From Galdieria partita (taxonomy: Eukaryota > Rhodophyta > Bangiophyceae > Galdieriales > Galdieriaceae), in the NCBI GenBank assembly GCA_025991245.1, contig BQMJ01000044.1:124001-188000 (forward strand): DNA of 64,000 nt, in the 5' to 3' direction. The translations under genes and the position numbers were made by a program. The notes beneath the pieces are model-generated. The model ran no database searches and had not been told where the DNA came from. It worked only from the letters and a program-made list of their open reading frames with translations. Below are positions 9,927 to 20,847 of this stretch, piece after piece (position 1 is the first letter of the stretch; each line of letters starts with the position of its first letter).

Positions 9927-12900
9927 TCATTCATCTTGTGATGACGATTTTGCAATACGATTCAAAAGCCTTTTTCCACGTCTTCGGTGATAGATTCCTT
10001 TTCTTTCCCGTTGTTTCTTTTGCAGCTTGTTCATTTCCTTTTTGATCAAGAGTTGATGTCTCTCTCTAATTTCTTCCATATCTTCTGAAAAGGCATCTGC
10101 TATTGCAGTTGCAAGTGACTTGATGCCATCAATGACATAGGAGAATATAAAGAACGAAGCAAGAAATAAAACATGATCGTCAGCACAACGAATATAAGGA
10201 ATGTCATAAAGAGAATGAAATGGATGATTTGTTTTGTCTATTTCAGCCTTGTTCAGCTTCTGATCCATCAAAGAACTGTAATAGGAATGCTCAAGTTTGA
10301 GATAATTTGCATAAAAGTTTGCTTGTGCTAATCGAATTTGATGTGCTCCTTGTCTCAAGTTGTGAACAATAGGAGGTACTTGTTCATCTCCCAACAGAAA
10401 CTCTGTTAAACTATGCAACATTTCATTTCCTACTGTACCAAATCTTTTGGTTCCAGTATTCAGTGCATGATGTATTATCCACGAGAATCCATTGGGATGT
10501 TTCTTCTTTTCTTCTTTTGGTTTCAGAGAAGATTGTCTATTCATCATTCCTTTCAAGGAGTCCATCTTTGCCATATTCTCAACTTTTGAATCATGTGAAG
10601 ATAATGTACTAGTCGAAGACAAGTCTCTTTCCATGCTAGCATTGGCATCTAACGCTGCTGAATTCAGTATCTCCTTTGAGGAATCCGTACTCCTGTTCAC
10701 TCTGTTGTGGATGTGATGTTCATGTACTTCCATATCATTCGAAGTGTTCGTTTCTATATCCGGTCCTTGTTGGAAAATATCTCCCAATGTCGATAATGCA
10801 GCTTCCATATGAGGCGACTCTAAAGAGACAAAATGGCTTTCGCTATTTGGTTGGACATGTTCTTCAGTTTGCCCGTTGGAATTGTTTTGTTCCGCATGAA
10901 ATAAATTTGTTCCTATATGATGAAATTGTTGTTCCATTTCATGAAAGAAATGAGATAGGCCACTTTGCATTACTTGAGTTGCTTTCCAAACCTCTTCTTT
11001 TCCTTTATGTGTGTAAGATAGTATCTGTGCCATTTCTTTCTCCGCATAGTGGTGTATTCCAGAATACAATGAACCCAACACCTTGGATCCTGCTTGTTCA
11101 AAATAATCTTTGGATAACCATGCAGCGGTAGCAGTATTCCGAACAGAGGCATAACCAAATTCTCTTAAAAATGCTAATGAGGTAAAAGGTTTCCCTTCCA
11201 TGATACAACTGACAATGACTTGAACGAGTTGCTTTTTCACTTCTTGTAGAGCTTGAATGGACTCAACAAGTGGTTGAATGAACAAATGATAATGTCCATA
11301 TTGGAACTGGCCAGTTAAAAACGGTTCATATTCCAAAACAGTAGAAAAAGCGGTCAATCGGGCCAACAACATTTCTTCTCTTTCTGCAGTTGCCGCAACT
11401 ATTCTGGGAATGGCATGTAATTGGGATGCAACTCCATTCTGAACACTTTGGATCCAAGAGGCACTAGATTGTAAGTCGCGAAGAATGGAAGCTCTCCAAT
11501 CAATGAGATCCTTTTCTTGTTTTGACTTGCTATCATCCGTGGGAGATATTTCATGAACATTGGACGTGGAATGAGGCTCCAACTGGTTTACATCGTTACC
11601 ACTTGTTTCTTCTATTACTAGAACATTGGCATCTTCTCCATAGTCAAGAGGCTTCACTTGAATCGTCCCACTCACAACCGTTCCCTTTCTATGATATCCT
11701 ACTGCCCTAAAATATCTCGACAATAACCAACTCTGCCAACTATTCATCTTTTCCATAGCTGCTGCTAACCTCTGTCTAGCTTCCATAAGTGATGAATGAG
11801 GAAATATAAATTCACTAAATACTATGGCAATAACAATTCCCAAAGAAATGTTCACAAAACGTGCCAAGGGATAATGCCATACAGCTTTGTATTCAGTTGG
11901 GCTATATTGATAAAGTATCATCGTATATAAAGTTGTACAAGTCGTCAATAGTGCTACATAATAAGGACCATTCATAAAATAGACACAGACTGTGGTGACA
12001 ACTACAATAACTGCAGCTAATCCATAAGGCTCCATTGCGGACGCTTTCCAATTCATCAACAAGAATCCAATTATGCAACCAAAACCACAACCTAGAATGG
12101 TAATCAAACCACCAATAAGTGTTCCTTCAACTGTAGGAGTAAAATAAATCATAAATGACATCCATAACCAGAGTCCATCAAAATTGGTAACATATTTATA
12201 AAGTGGCGTAGTCAAAAAGATAATAATAATAATCATCTCACCAATCCACTTTTTCATAAAGTAATGAAATTCCATAGAATTCAAAAGTGCCATCCACTGA
12301 GAACGTTGTCGGGGAAAACTCTTCATAATCTGAAACCAAGTCTCAAAAGACCAAAATAAACTTCTCGTCCAACCAAATAAATTAAGATATCCTACAAAAA
12401 GTAAGTCCTCGCTTCCTTTCATGATGAGTACTTTTGATTACCTCGTCTTAATGACTTTTCATGGCGAGCAACTATCAAATGAACTAACTCTTCTTCCACA
12501 TGAATGCTCGATTCCAATATGGACTTGGATAATACTATTACAAACATAAGTGGCCCCAATTCTAGTGCAGTTGATTCAGCTCCTAAGCGACTGGTGGTGT
12601 CCCAATATCGCATATAAGCATATTGAAGACTGTCTCTTAGCCTCTTCTGAATATCTTCTAGGCGTAAAAGTTGTTCTCTTGTAATACTCATCATATTCAG
12701 TTGCTCTGACATATTCTTCATACATACACATTCTCCAGTTTTCTGACAAAATGTTGCCAATATCGCAAACATTTCTTTTAGTATTGGAACCATATCATAC
12801 CATCGCATTAAAGTATCTGAAGTATACTTTCTTCTCCCTCCATCAATTACGGAGCGTAAGGAGTCCACTTTTCCAATCAAGTCTTCTGTGGCATCTAAAA

Positions 12901-14032
12901 TACGTCCCCAAAGTGCCGTCGGTTCCTTTCGAAGCATTTGAGCAATATTCGGTTCAAAGGAGCAATACGTAACCAATCTTCTCGCACGGGAAATATTTGC
13001 TCGAGCTGGAATCAAGTGATGACCTTCCATGATTGATTCTAAAAATTTTAAGCTATAGGAGCAACCTGACATCCAATCTCGTTTGAAAGGATCAATCTTT
13101 TGTAAAGAAAATGAACCAGATGGAGAAGAATAGCTCTCCAATTGTGTTTCTAGCTGAATAGAGTCTGTTTCCTGAAAACTATTTAAACCAGAAGAAGATC
13201 TTTCCATATTTTCATCATTGGCAGTCTCTTGAGATGCAATGCCATGTAACTGATACACTGAAACAACAGGATCTAACAAAATGGAAGAAACTGAAGACAT
13301 CGAAGCTCCAACGTTCCTAAGAGCATCTCTAATACAAATTTTCATATCCCAAGCAGAGAATCGTGGAAAGATGAATATAGCTGGTATCAAAGAAAACAAA
13401 AGTGATAGACCAGAGGCTACCAAAGTGATTCGCATAGTATATAGAATACTTTCATTACCTAAAGTTCGTGTATCCAGTAAGTTAAACATGAAATTGATTT
13501 CTCCAGTATAATAAACCATTCCTGCAACCCGAGGATCTGAATGAAGCATAGTAAATAACGCTGTACCGATCAACGCTACTATAATAGTAATACCAACACT
13601 TTCTCGAGAAGCAAAAGCTCCCAAAGCACCAAAGCAGGCACCGAACACCAAAGCAACTGCTGTTAGGCAAGATGCTTGTATTACTATACCCAAGTGCAAC
13701 TCCTGAACCAGTACAGTGAGGTTAATTATGTAGTAAATGACTGCAAGAGGAGCATCTGGAAACACTGAGAATAGTTTTGGAATAAACACAAATAGAACTG
13801 CAAATATGATACCGAAAAAAGAGCGCACAGCCATTCTGAATGGAACAGAACGAAACCAACAAGTTAAAAAGTAACGCCATCGTTGAAACTTTGTTGCTTT
13901 TTTCTGTAGCCAGTAGTCTGTGGCAGATAAGTGCTTGGTAGAAACTTGCTTCTTGTTATCTTTTTGGAATAGTCTTAGAATGGCCCAGTCTCCAAAGTTC
14001 TGCTCATAAAAATTGAGACGCTTCGTTTCCAT
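9927..14032 (-). CDS. FUSC/ArAE-superfamily (BRE4-like) multi-pass transporter
   Basis: Two adjacent reading blocks (12419-14032 and 9927-12422) become one 1351-aa protein when a 50-nt intron (12392-12441, donor GTAATC, acceptor TTTGTAG) is removed. The removal restores phase exactly. The N-terminal half has about six membrane helices after a soluble start. The second half repeats the arrangement (LWLWMSFMIYFTPTVEGTLIGG, then further helices), with long hydrophilic cytoplasmic segments after each half. This two-half layout matches fusaric-acid-resistance / aromatic-acid-exporter proteins and yeast Bre4. The substrate is unknown. It is convergent with the P450 gene (52 bases between stops) and divergent from the APR-like gene. 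A short ATT/ATA repeat near 12220 encodes an Ile run in one helix. Confidence 0.78.
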
Positions 14033-14329
14033 GGATGAACAATTCGCTCCACCAAGAACACTCTTAAGAAGATTCCAAAGATCCCCCTCAAGAAGATTTC
14101 CTACAGCGAAAGTATATGGACAGCTGTCTGTCCTTGAAGCTTGTAGAATTGTTCTTAGGAGGACATCAAGTATATACTGAGCTGCTATAATTTGTTATAT
14201 GTATCTCTTTAGACTCTTTTTGTTCAGAACTTTACTGAACTACTGAAGGAATGGTATTATTATATCAAGGACTTATTGCACTAGTTTTTGAACAAAACTG
14301 TGAAAAGTTATGATTCACAGTTGGGTGAA

Positions 14330-15007
14330 ATGCTGCGTTGGACAAGTTGGCTGTTGGTTATAGGCTCCTGCTTGACTATATTGTGGGGTGGAAAGGAGCA
14401 TATAGGGTACATGTCTAAAGGCGTTTCCAATGAGGAAATAAGACCTCTTTATTGTGAACAACTCCACTCTATTCCAGGCTATCAAAGTGTATATGCAGAC
14501 TGGGACGAATGGTCCAAAATGGTACAAAAGAAAAATATTTCAAGTGGTCCCCTCATTGTACTATTTTATTTGCCAACTTGTTTCTTTTCACGTAACTTTT
14601 GGCCAAAGGTTGAAGCTTTAGCTAGGACATTTCCTACTGCTTGTGTGGTCACGATTCGTATGGGTTGGGAGACACCACGTTTGGGAAACCACATGATATA
14701 TTCGTTTCCTACTTTATTCATTTCAAAGGATGGACTTCATTTTCATAGATATCGAGGAGAACGTGACTGGAATTCCCTCTTGAATGCAACCCAAAATATA
14801 CTGGAAAAGAAAGCACAACAAACAACCATCTACTGGCCTGTCACTTTGCCTAGAGAACTTTTCTCAGTAGAGCCTCATATACAATACATGAAACACTTGT
14901 TCATTTTTGCAATTTGGTTAGGTGCAATAATAATCAAGTGGCCTTATTGGTTGAGCCGAATAAGGCTAGCACCAAATAACAATCCCTGGGATCAATATTT
15001 ACTCTAG
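14330..15007 (+). CDS. APR-like (5'-adenylylsulfate-reductase-like) thioredoxin-fold membrane protein
   Basis: Likely an ER or secretory redox or chaperone-like protein of the plant APRL class. The start ATG 14330 opens a signal peptide (LLVIGSCLTILWGG); in-frame codons upstream include only a TTG. The thioredoxin-like core has VLFYLPTCFFSRNFWPKVEAL, where APRLs have FYASWCPFSR, then the cis-Pro segment SFPTLFI and the typical RYRGERDWNSL. A C-terminal membrane helix (LFIFAIWLGAIII) follows, as in APRL proteins. The active site is CFFS rather than CxxC, so a simple disulphide oxidoreductase reaction is unlikely. The gene is intronless, 225 aa. Confidence 0.72.
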   Translation: MLRWTSWLLVIGSCLTILWGGKEHIGYMSKGVSNEEIRPLYCEQLHSIPGYQSVYADWDEWSKMVQKKNISSGPLIVLFYLPTCFFSRNFWPKVEALARTFPTACVVTIRMGWETPRLGNHMIYSFPTLFISKDGLHFHRYRGERDWNSLLNATQNILEKKAQQTTIYWPVTLPRELFSVEPHIQYMKHLFIFAIWLGAIIIKWPYWLSRIRLAPNNNPWDQYLL

Positions 15008-15044
15008 AAGACTATTACGAATTCAGAAAACTATTATGAAAACT

Positions 15045-17745
15045 TTACACAAAAAAATCCGGTATAATATGTTGTAGTTCGGCTTGTTTGTTTCCCGACA
15101 GTCGAGTTTTGTTTTCTCGAACGAGTTTGACCCATTCCAACAAGGATGTCTCTTGGAATATCGCTGTAGAAATCAATTTCGATAAGGAAGTTTCGTGATA
15201 TTTCTTACTGGTTTCCTTCAATTGAGTAACTCTTCTTTTCCATTCCTTATAAATGATTTGCAACTCCGTTTGAAAGCGGAAACCCAAGGCATGCAGTTTT
15301 TCAATCTTTTCCATTTCCAATTGATTTTCTTTAAACAACATTCGTTGCTGTCGACACCAGTTGGTCAAAGAAGGATTCTCATACCATGCAATACTGCAAT
15401 GTCCATGTTTCGAACAATATTTTGCCAATGCATCCAACTGTGCCTCCCACTCTCTTACTGAATGATTCCATCTAATCAACGTGTGTTAGTCTTTTTCCAA
15501 GGCTGTTGATGTTATAGAGGATGGATTCACAAACCGAAAACCTAGACCAACTAATTCTCTGTACTTTGCTATACTCATTTTTCCACGTCTCCATTCTTCA
15601 CGAATCTTCTGAACCCAACTTGCCAAACCAGGATTCATCTCATAATCAGAGGGTACCTAAATACATTATTTCAGTTATACAACACTATACCATCTTCATA
15701 AACTTACATCACAATTTCCATAGATTGCTTTATATGCTGCCAATTCTTTGATACGGAATTTCCATTCATTTTGTGTTTCCTTAAAGTCAAAGCCAATACC
15801 CTTTAGTCGACATACTCTTTCTTCATCCAACAGCCCATAACGATATAAGAAACGTTGTTTAATAACCCAATTGTATAAAGGACGAAAAGTATCATTTCTA
15901 ACTCCTTTCTCTACTTCCAAATGGCCATGTTTGCGTTGAAACTCAACAAGTTCCATAAATTTACGATTCCATCTATCTCTGCGATCATCCCATACCATTC
16001 CCAACTTGGCGAGTCGAGAATAACGCTCTTGCGATAATTTTCCTTTTCGGAATAAATGTCTTTGTCTAATGCACCAGTCATAAAGGTCTCGATATTTTGG
16101 TACTCGAGGTACTTGACTATTCCCATTCCTTTTTACAAAGGACTCATAACGCTCAAACATCTTTTCCCAGCTTTCTTCTTGACTTGGATAAAACTCAAAT
16201 CCAACCACTTCCAAAGCCAACTTCTTTCTATCGGTTAATTGATTGCTACGAAATAAATCACATTGTTGTTGGATCCAATTCTCAAGGTCTTCAGTGATAG
16301 TCACACTATTCTGTAATTTATAAGCTATCCACTTTCGAAACATGGAAAGCCAAGTGGCATCTATTGAATCAGTGGAACTTTCCAGCACAATCTCCTTTTG
16401 TGGATGGTCAATTAACTCTTGTAATTTTTCAAGCCATTCAACTGCTTCTGAAGATATCTCCAATTCACAAGATAATACTGACGTAGGGAATTTCTTTGGT
16501 CGACCTTTGATGTCTGTAACTTGAAAGCCAACATTCAACAATAATTTGGCTTGATAGGAACTAATATCTCCTTTTAAAATACATACGCTTTGTTCCGCAG
16601 TCCATTCTACCCAATTTGGCAATTGTTTACAGCTTTCTTTGTTGACCATTACATGTCCAAAGATTGTACGAAATTCTAACAGAACAAGAAAATGAATAGT
16701 CCATATAAATATTTCCCTATCAGTCCATTTGGTTGAAGTCTCTTTGGGTTCCCATTCTAAAGGAGTATTGAGTGCCTTTTGATAATCTTCCTTTCTCTTC
16801 ATTACCAACACTGCAGCTTCATCACCCAACATAGCCAACAATGTTAGTCTTTCTTCATCTAATTTTTCTTCTCTTATAGCTCTGTGCTGTCTACGTAACC
16901 AATTCAACAAGTTTCTATCTTTGCAATTTTCCTTATCCAAATCAATATGGCCATGCAACCTTTTATAACGATAGAGTCTTTTCCATTTCATAGCCCAAGT
17001 CTTATTTCTAGGATTCCTTTTGAATTCTTCCCATTTCTTGAGGATTTGTTGGTCTGAAAGATTGTTCCACTGCTTATCCATCTGAAAGTCCTTTCCCAAA
17101 TAACTCGTTTTCCGTTGTTGAATACGCTCTGGTTTTCTACCTCTTCTCCAAGTAGGCACCAAATTCAAATAGGATAACAACTCCTTTTTTTCAGGAGCCA
17201 ATATACCTTGTCTCAAAAAATATCTTTGTTTGGATAACCAGTCCATATAGGCAATTTGTTGCTCTGTTGCATCTTGTCTTTTCAAAGAATGATTATTTAA
17301 AAACAAATCGTAAACAATAGCGAAATTGTGTAACCATAACAGTTCCCGTTTTGAACGCTGTTCCATTAAGAGTACTTGAAAGAGCGGAATCTGCCATGCC
17401 TTGGTTTGTTGTAAAGCTTCTTTGCTCAGTGTCTTCTTTTTGGAGACAGTAACTGTTGCAACAGTAGGAGAAGCAGTAGTTCTACTACATAAAGCAAACG
17501 CAAGTCTTTTTCTTTGTCGAAAAACTTTAGAGTTGTGGGTCCAAAGTTTACTACGAGATATTAAGCAACAACTTGTTCGACACCTAAATAACCAGTAAAC
17601 AATTCAAGATGTTGAACAACTCCCCAACAACCAACCTATACAATCCCTGATGAAATGAGCTGATATTACAAGATAGATTATTTGTATAACTTCTTTTAAA
17701 GGCGTGTTGGAAACTGAGAAAACAAATCAGTTGAGAATATCGCAT
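15045..17745 (-). CDS. Stand-alone helicase-associated (HA) domain repeat protein, putative organelle presequence
   Basis: About eight tandem repeats of the ~65-residue helicase-associated domain, with pattern W...L..y...hGh......L..W...QR..fr.g.L...r...L..lGF. Clear copies include KRLHGHIDL with NWLRRQ, RKHGHLEV with NWVIKQRFLYR, and SKHGHCSI with NWCRQQRMLF. No helicase motor is present. Exons are 17636-17745, 15708-17583, 15535-15656 and 15045-15471; introns of 52, 51 and 63 nt restore phase exactly and give 844 aa. The first exon, beginning at ATG 17745, supplies an Arg/Ser-rich N-terminus resembling an organelle targeting peptide. HA repeats are thought to bind nucleic acid; the role here is unknown. 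Confidence 0.78.
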
Positions 17746-17811
17746 TCAATCGGAAGTGGATCAAGAAACCACAAAAGAATGGCAATGTTACCTTGTTGGT
17801 TTGTGTAAGAG
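17746..17811. promoter_or_regulatory. 66-bp divergent start-codon gap (HA-repeat / RelA-SpoT genes)
   Basis: The start codons of the HA-repeat gene (-) and the RSH gene (+) are 66 bases apart, so both promoters and 5' UTRs must overlap or lie within neighbouring transcribed sequence. No named element is visible. Confidence 0.45.
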
Positions 17812-20133
17812 ATGCTTTCTTATTCCGCGAATATTCTTTTTTATGGAAAGCGTTTTCAAAGGACTCGTTGTATTGGCTTTAAACTTGGTTCTTTTGGGAC
17901 CCACCAACCAGAAAGAAACCTTCTTCCAAGCGTACAAACGAAAGCTTCCGTTGCCTATTATATGGGAATATTAACAAAGCGACAAAGAGAAGAAGATTCG
18001 GAAAATGACTTGGAACAATTATCTTTTGTCAAATTACCACACGAAATACTTCAACCTGTAGAATATTATTGGTCACAACTGGAACCTCACTTGAAATATC
18101 AAAGTGCAAGTGACTTGAGTGTCATCGAAAAGGCCTTGCAACTGGCATACCGAGCCCATGAATTACAAAAAAGACATAGCGGAGACCCTTTTATAACCCA
18201 TCCAGTGGCTGTTGCTAATATACTTGCAGAATTGAGAATGGACCGTGACACCATAGTTGCTGGTTTATTACACGATACTGTGGAAGATACAGAAGTAACT
18301 TTGAATACAATTGAGGAATTATTTGGAGTGGAAGTACGTAGAATTGTTGAGGGAGAAACAAAAGTATCCAAATTACCGAAAATGGCTGATATCTCGATAG
18401 ACAGGCAAGCTGAGAACTTAAGGCAGTTATTTATTGCCATGACGGAAGATTGGCGTATCATTATTGTAAAATTGGCCGATAGATTACACAACATGCGTAC
18501 ATTGCAATATATGAAACAAGCCAAGCGACATAGGATTGCCAAGGAAACGTTGGATATCTTTGCACCATTAGCACATCGTCTAGGCATGTGGCAAATCAAA
18601 GCAGAATTGGAAAGATTGGGATTTATGTATTTATTTCCATCAGAATATGAAGAAGTACGAGAGTTGGTAGAAAAGAAACTTCCTAAATATATGAGAGTGT
18701 TAGAAGAAAGTCGCCAAGCATTGAAAGCTGCTCTTCAAAATGATGTTATACTTCAACAAAGTGTTGCTGAAATTGAAGTATCAGCAAGAATCAAAGAATT
18801 GTACAGTCTGTGGAAGAAGATGCAACAACATGGTAAGGATATTGAGGATATTTATGATTTAGTTGCTTTGAGAGTCCTTATAACTCCAAAACCGATGCAG
18901 TTGGAGTGTTGTTCCTCGGATGATCCAAAATGTAATGAATGGAATTGTAAAATGCTGGAAACCTTAGAAAAATCTTTATGTTACTATACTTTGGGCATTG
19001 TACATGCTATGTGGCAGCCCTTTCCTTGTCGTGTAAAAGACTATATTGCATTTCCAAAAGAGAATGGTTATCAGTCTCTCCATACTACAGTCATGGCTGG
19101 AGGAGCTCAGGCGCCATTAGAAGTACAAATTCGTACTTTGGAAATGCATTTAGTGGCAGAATATGGAATGGCAGCACATTGGATATATAAAGATAATAGT
19201 TTTAGGATTGCTTCCAAAGCAACACGTTGGATGAATACTATTGTGGAATGGGGTGACGAGATTGCCAATAGTAGAGAGTTTGTGGAATTAGTTCGTAGAG
19301 AGTTGTTATGTAGCAGAGTATTTGTTTTTGCCAAATTTGAGTCGTATTCCGATCGTTGTTTGGAAATTTTCAATCTTCCTCGAGGTTCGACTATTGTAGA
19401 TATTGCTTTTCAATTGGACAGTAGTCTTGGGTTGAGAATGACATGTGCAAGAGTCCATGGCAAGATTGTTCCTTTTTATTATATATTGGAGAATGCGGAT
19501 GTCGTTACGATTACTTGTGATTCTTCAGTGGAGCCTCAAATGGAATGGATTGATTATGCAAAGACTCGCATAGCCAAACGTACTTTAAGGATATATTTTG
19601 ATCAGCTGCATACAAAGCAATGCATACATGCAGGTCTTTATATCTGGAATCATTATTTTGAAAGATATGGATTGTCATTAGAGAGTTTGAGCGAGAAGGA
19701 ACGCCACGAACTGGTATACTTTTTGACAGAGTTTGATGACTGGAAACGATATTGTGTTCATCTTACTTGTCTTTCTGTAAGCGAAAGGCATCAAGAGTTG
19801 GAGGATATTAGACTCGGACTAGAAACTATTCGTTATCCTCTTCTTTCTTTGCAACGAATGAAATGTACGAATGTTGATTGTTCAGAGAAGAATCTGAATT
19901 CCTTCTGGTTAAGAATCTTTGGAAAAGATAGAAACGGATTACTTTCAGATGTATCTGCAGTTATATCTCAATCTATTTCCATTATAAGACAAACCAATTC
20001 AGTTACACAAGGAAAAGAAGCCATGTTGGAATATCATGTGGAAGCGACAAGGAGAGAAATAGAAAATGTACAGCGCTTACTATTAGAAATAATGAATGTA
20101 GAAAGAGTAGTAGTGAATGATTTTTTGGGTTGA
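17812..20133 (+). CDS. RelA/SpoT homologue, bifunctional-type (p)ppGpp synthetase/hydrolase, plastid-targeted
   Basis: Makes and degrades the alarmone (p)ppGpp, probably in the plastid. After an Arg/Lys-rich leader (about 50 residues) comes the HD hydrolase domain with HPVAVANIL and the catalytic GLLHDTVEDT. The synthetase domain has DIYDLVALRVLI, VKDYIAFPKENGYQSLHTT and VQIRTLEMHLVAEYGMAAHW, all complete. A TGS-like domain (LPRGSTIVDIAF) follows, and an ACT-like C-terminal domain begins near FWLRIFGKDRNGLLSDV. At 773 aa, without introns, it has the long RelA/SpoT layout. Both catalytic cores look intact, which supports a bifunctional enzyme. Plastid location is inferred from the leader and from known algal and plant RSH proteins. 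Confidence 0.92.
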   Translation: MLSYSANILFYGKRFQRTRCIGFKLGSFGTHQPERNLLPSVQTKASVAYYMGILTKRQREEDSENDLEQLSFVKLPHEILQPVEYYWSQLEPHLKYQSASDLSVIEKALQLAYRAHELQKRHSGDPFITHPVAVANILAELRMDRDTIVAGLLHDTVEDTEVTLNTIEELFGVEVRRIVEGETKVSKLPKMADISIDRQAENLRQLFIAMTEDWRIIIVKLADRLHNMRTLQYMKQAKRHRIAKETLDIFAPLAHRLGMWQIKAELERLGFMYLFPSEYEEVRELVEKKLPKYMRVLEESRQALKAALQNDVILQQSVAEIEVSARIKELYSLWKKMQQHGKDIEDIYDLVALRVLITPKPMQLECCSSDDPKCNEWNCKMLETLEKSLCYYTLGIVHAMWQPFPCRVKDYIAFPKENGYQSLHTTVMAGGAQAPLEVQIRTLEMHLVAEYGMAAHWIYKDNSFRIASKATRWMNTIVEWGDEIANSREFVELVRRELLCSRVFVFAKFESYSDRCLEIFNLPRGSTIVDIAFQLDSSLGLRMTCARVHGKIVPFYYILENADVVTITCDSSVEPQMEWIDYAKTRIAKRTLRIYFDQLHTKQCIHAGLYIWNHYFERYGLSLESLSEKERHELVYFLTEFDDWKRYCVHLTCLSVSERHQELEDIRLGLETIRYPLLSLQRMKCTNVDCSEKNLNSFWLRIFGKDRNGLLSDVSAVISQSISIIRQTNSVTQGKEAMLEYHVEATRREIENVQRLLLEIMNVERVVVNDFLG

Positions 20134-20209
20134 TAAAGGACAGATTGGGGAAGCTTATTAGAGTAGTTGATCTTTGTTATTGACCGCTCTATTATTGATA
20201 TGATTACAA

Positions 20210-20737
20210 ATGAGTTTATTTACCAGAATACGGTTTTATGTGGGTGAATATTATGATGCATTGGCACAATATGATTTTCATCAGCCACCGAAACCTTGGT
20301 CGGAGTTTTTTCAAAAGTTCTCGTTCCCCAAACCTTCGTCTTTACTTAGACGTTTGGCAATCAACGCTGAATATTTTTCACCCAATTATTTAAGAGTGTT
20401 TCTTCTCATAATTATTTTGTATGCTGTTATGCATCCTGGAACACTTTTGGTATTGTTATTACTGCTTGGATTATGGTATGTCGCAGTATGGAATAACAGA
20501 AGAGCTTGGAGTCTGTCAAGTATTGGTTACCCGCAACGGAAGATTAGTGCAAGACTACGATTTTTCTTTTTGTCAGGGTTTACTCTGGTTGTGATAGGGT
20601 GGTCCTCCTTGTTCTTATCTTTATTTATTTACTTGGGTGCAACTTGTTTATTCATATTGCTTCATGCTTCCTTCCGAAATGTCACTTTTAGAGCCAAATG
20701 GAATGAGTTGAGGCTGCAAGTGATGGATGCTTGGTAA
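20210..20737 (+). CDS. PRA1-family prenylated Rab acceptor
   Basis: A small membrane protein of ER/Golgi traffic that interacts with prenylated Rab GTPases in other species. The motif RPWSEFF-like PKPWSEFFQKF is followed by RRLAINAEYFSPNYLRVF and two hydrophobic hairpins (LLIIILYAV...LLVLLLLLGLW and FTLVVIGWSSLFLSLFIYLG). At 175 aa it has typical length. It lies 76 bases after the RSH stop on the same strand and converges with the PHD-finger gene. Confidence 0.85.
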   Translation: MSLFTRIRFYVGEYYDALAQYDFHQPPKPWSEFFQKFSFPKPSSLLRRLAINAEYFSPNYLRVFLLIIILYAVMHPGTLLVLLLLLGLWYVAVWNNRRAWSLSSIGYPQRKISARLRFFFLSGFTLVVIGWSSLFLSLFIYLGATCLFILLHASFRNVTFRAKWNELRLQVMDAW

Positions 20738-20847
20738 AGTGGATACGCATAAGATATATAAGAATTGCTTTATCTGAATGAATACATAACAATAATCGTT
20801 TATTGCATGAAGAGTTTCATAAAAGTTGAAGAGACAATATTGTCCAG

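Noticed and set aside
12419-12422. ATGA overlap as sign of a bacterial operon
   Set aside because: An in-phase 50-nt intron explains it and gives the known two-half family length.
18099-18599. 166-codon minus ORF antisense to the RSH gene
   Set aside because: Shadow of the HD-domain coding sequence; no own motif.
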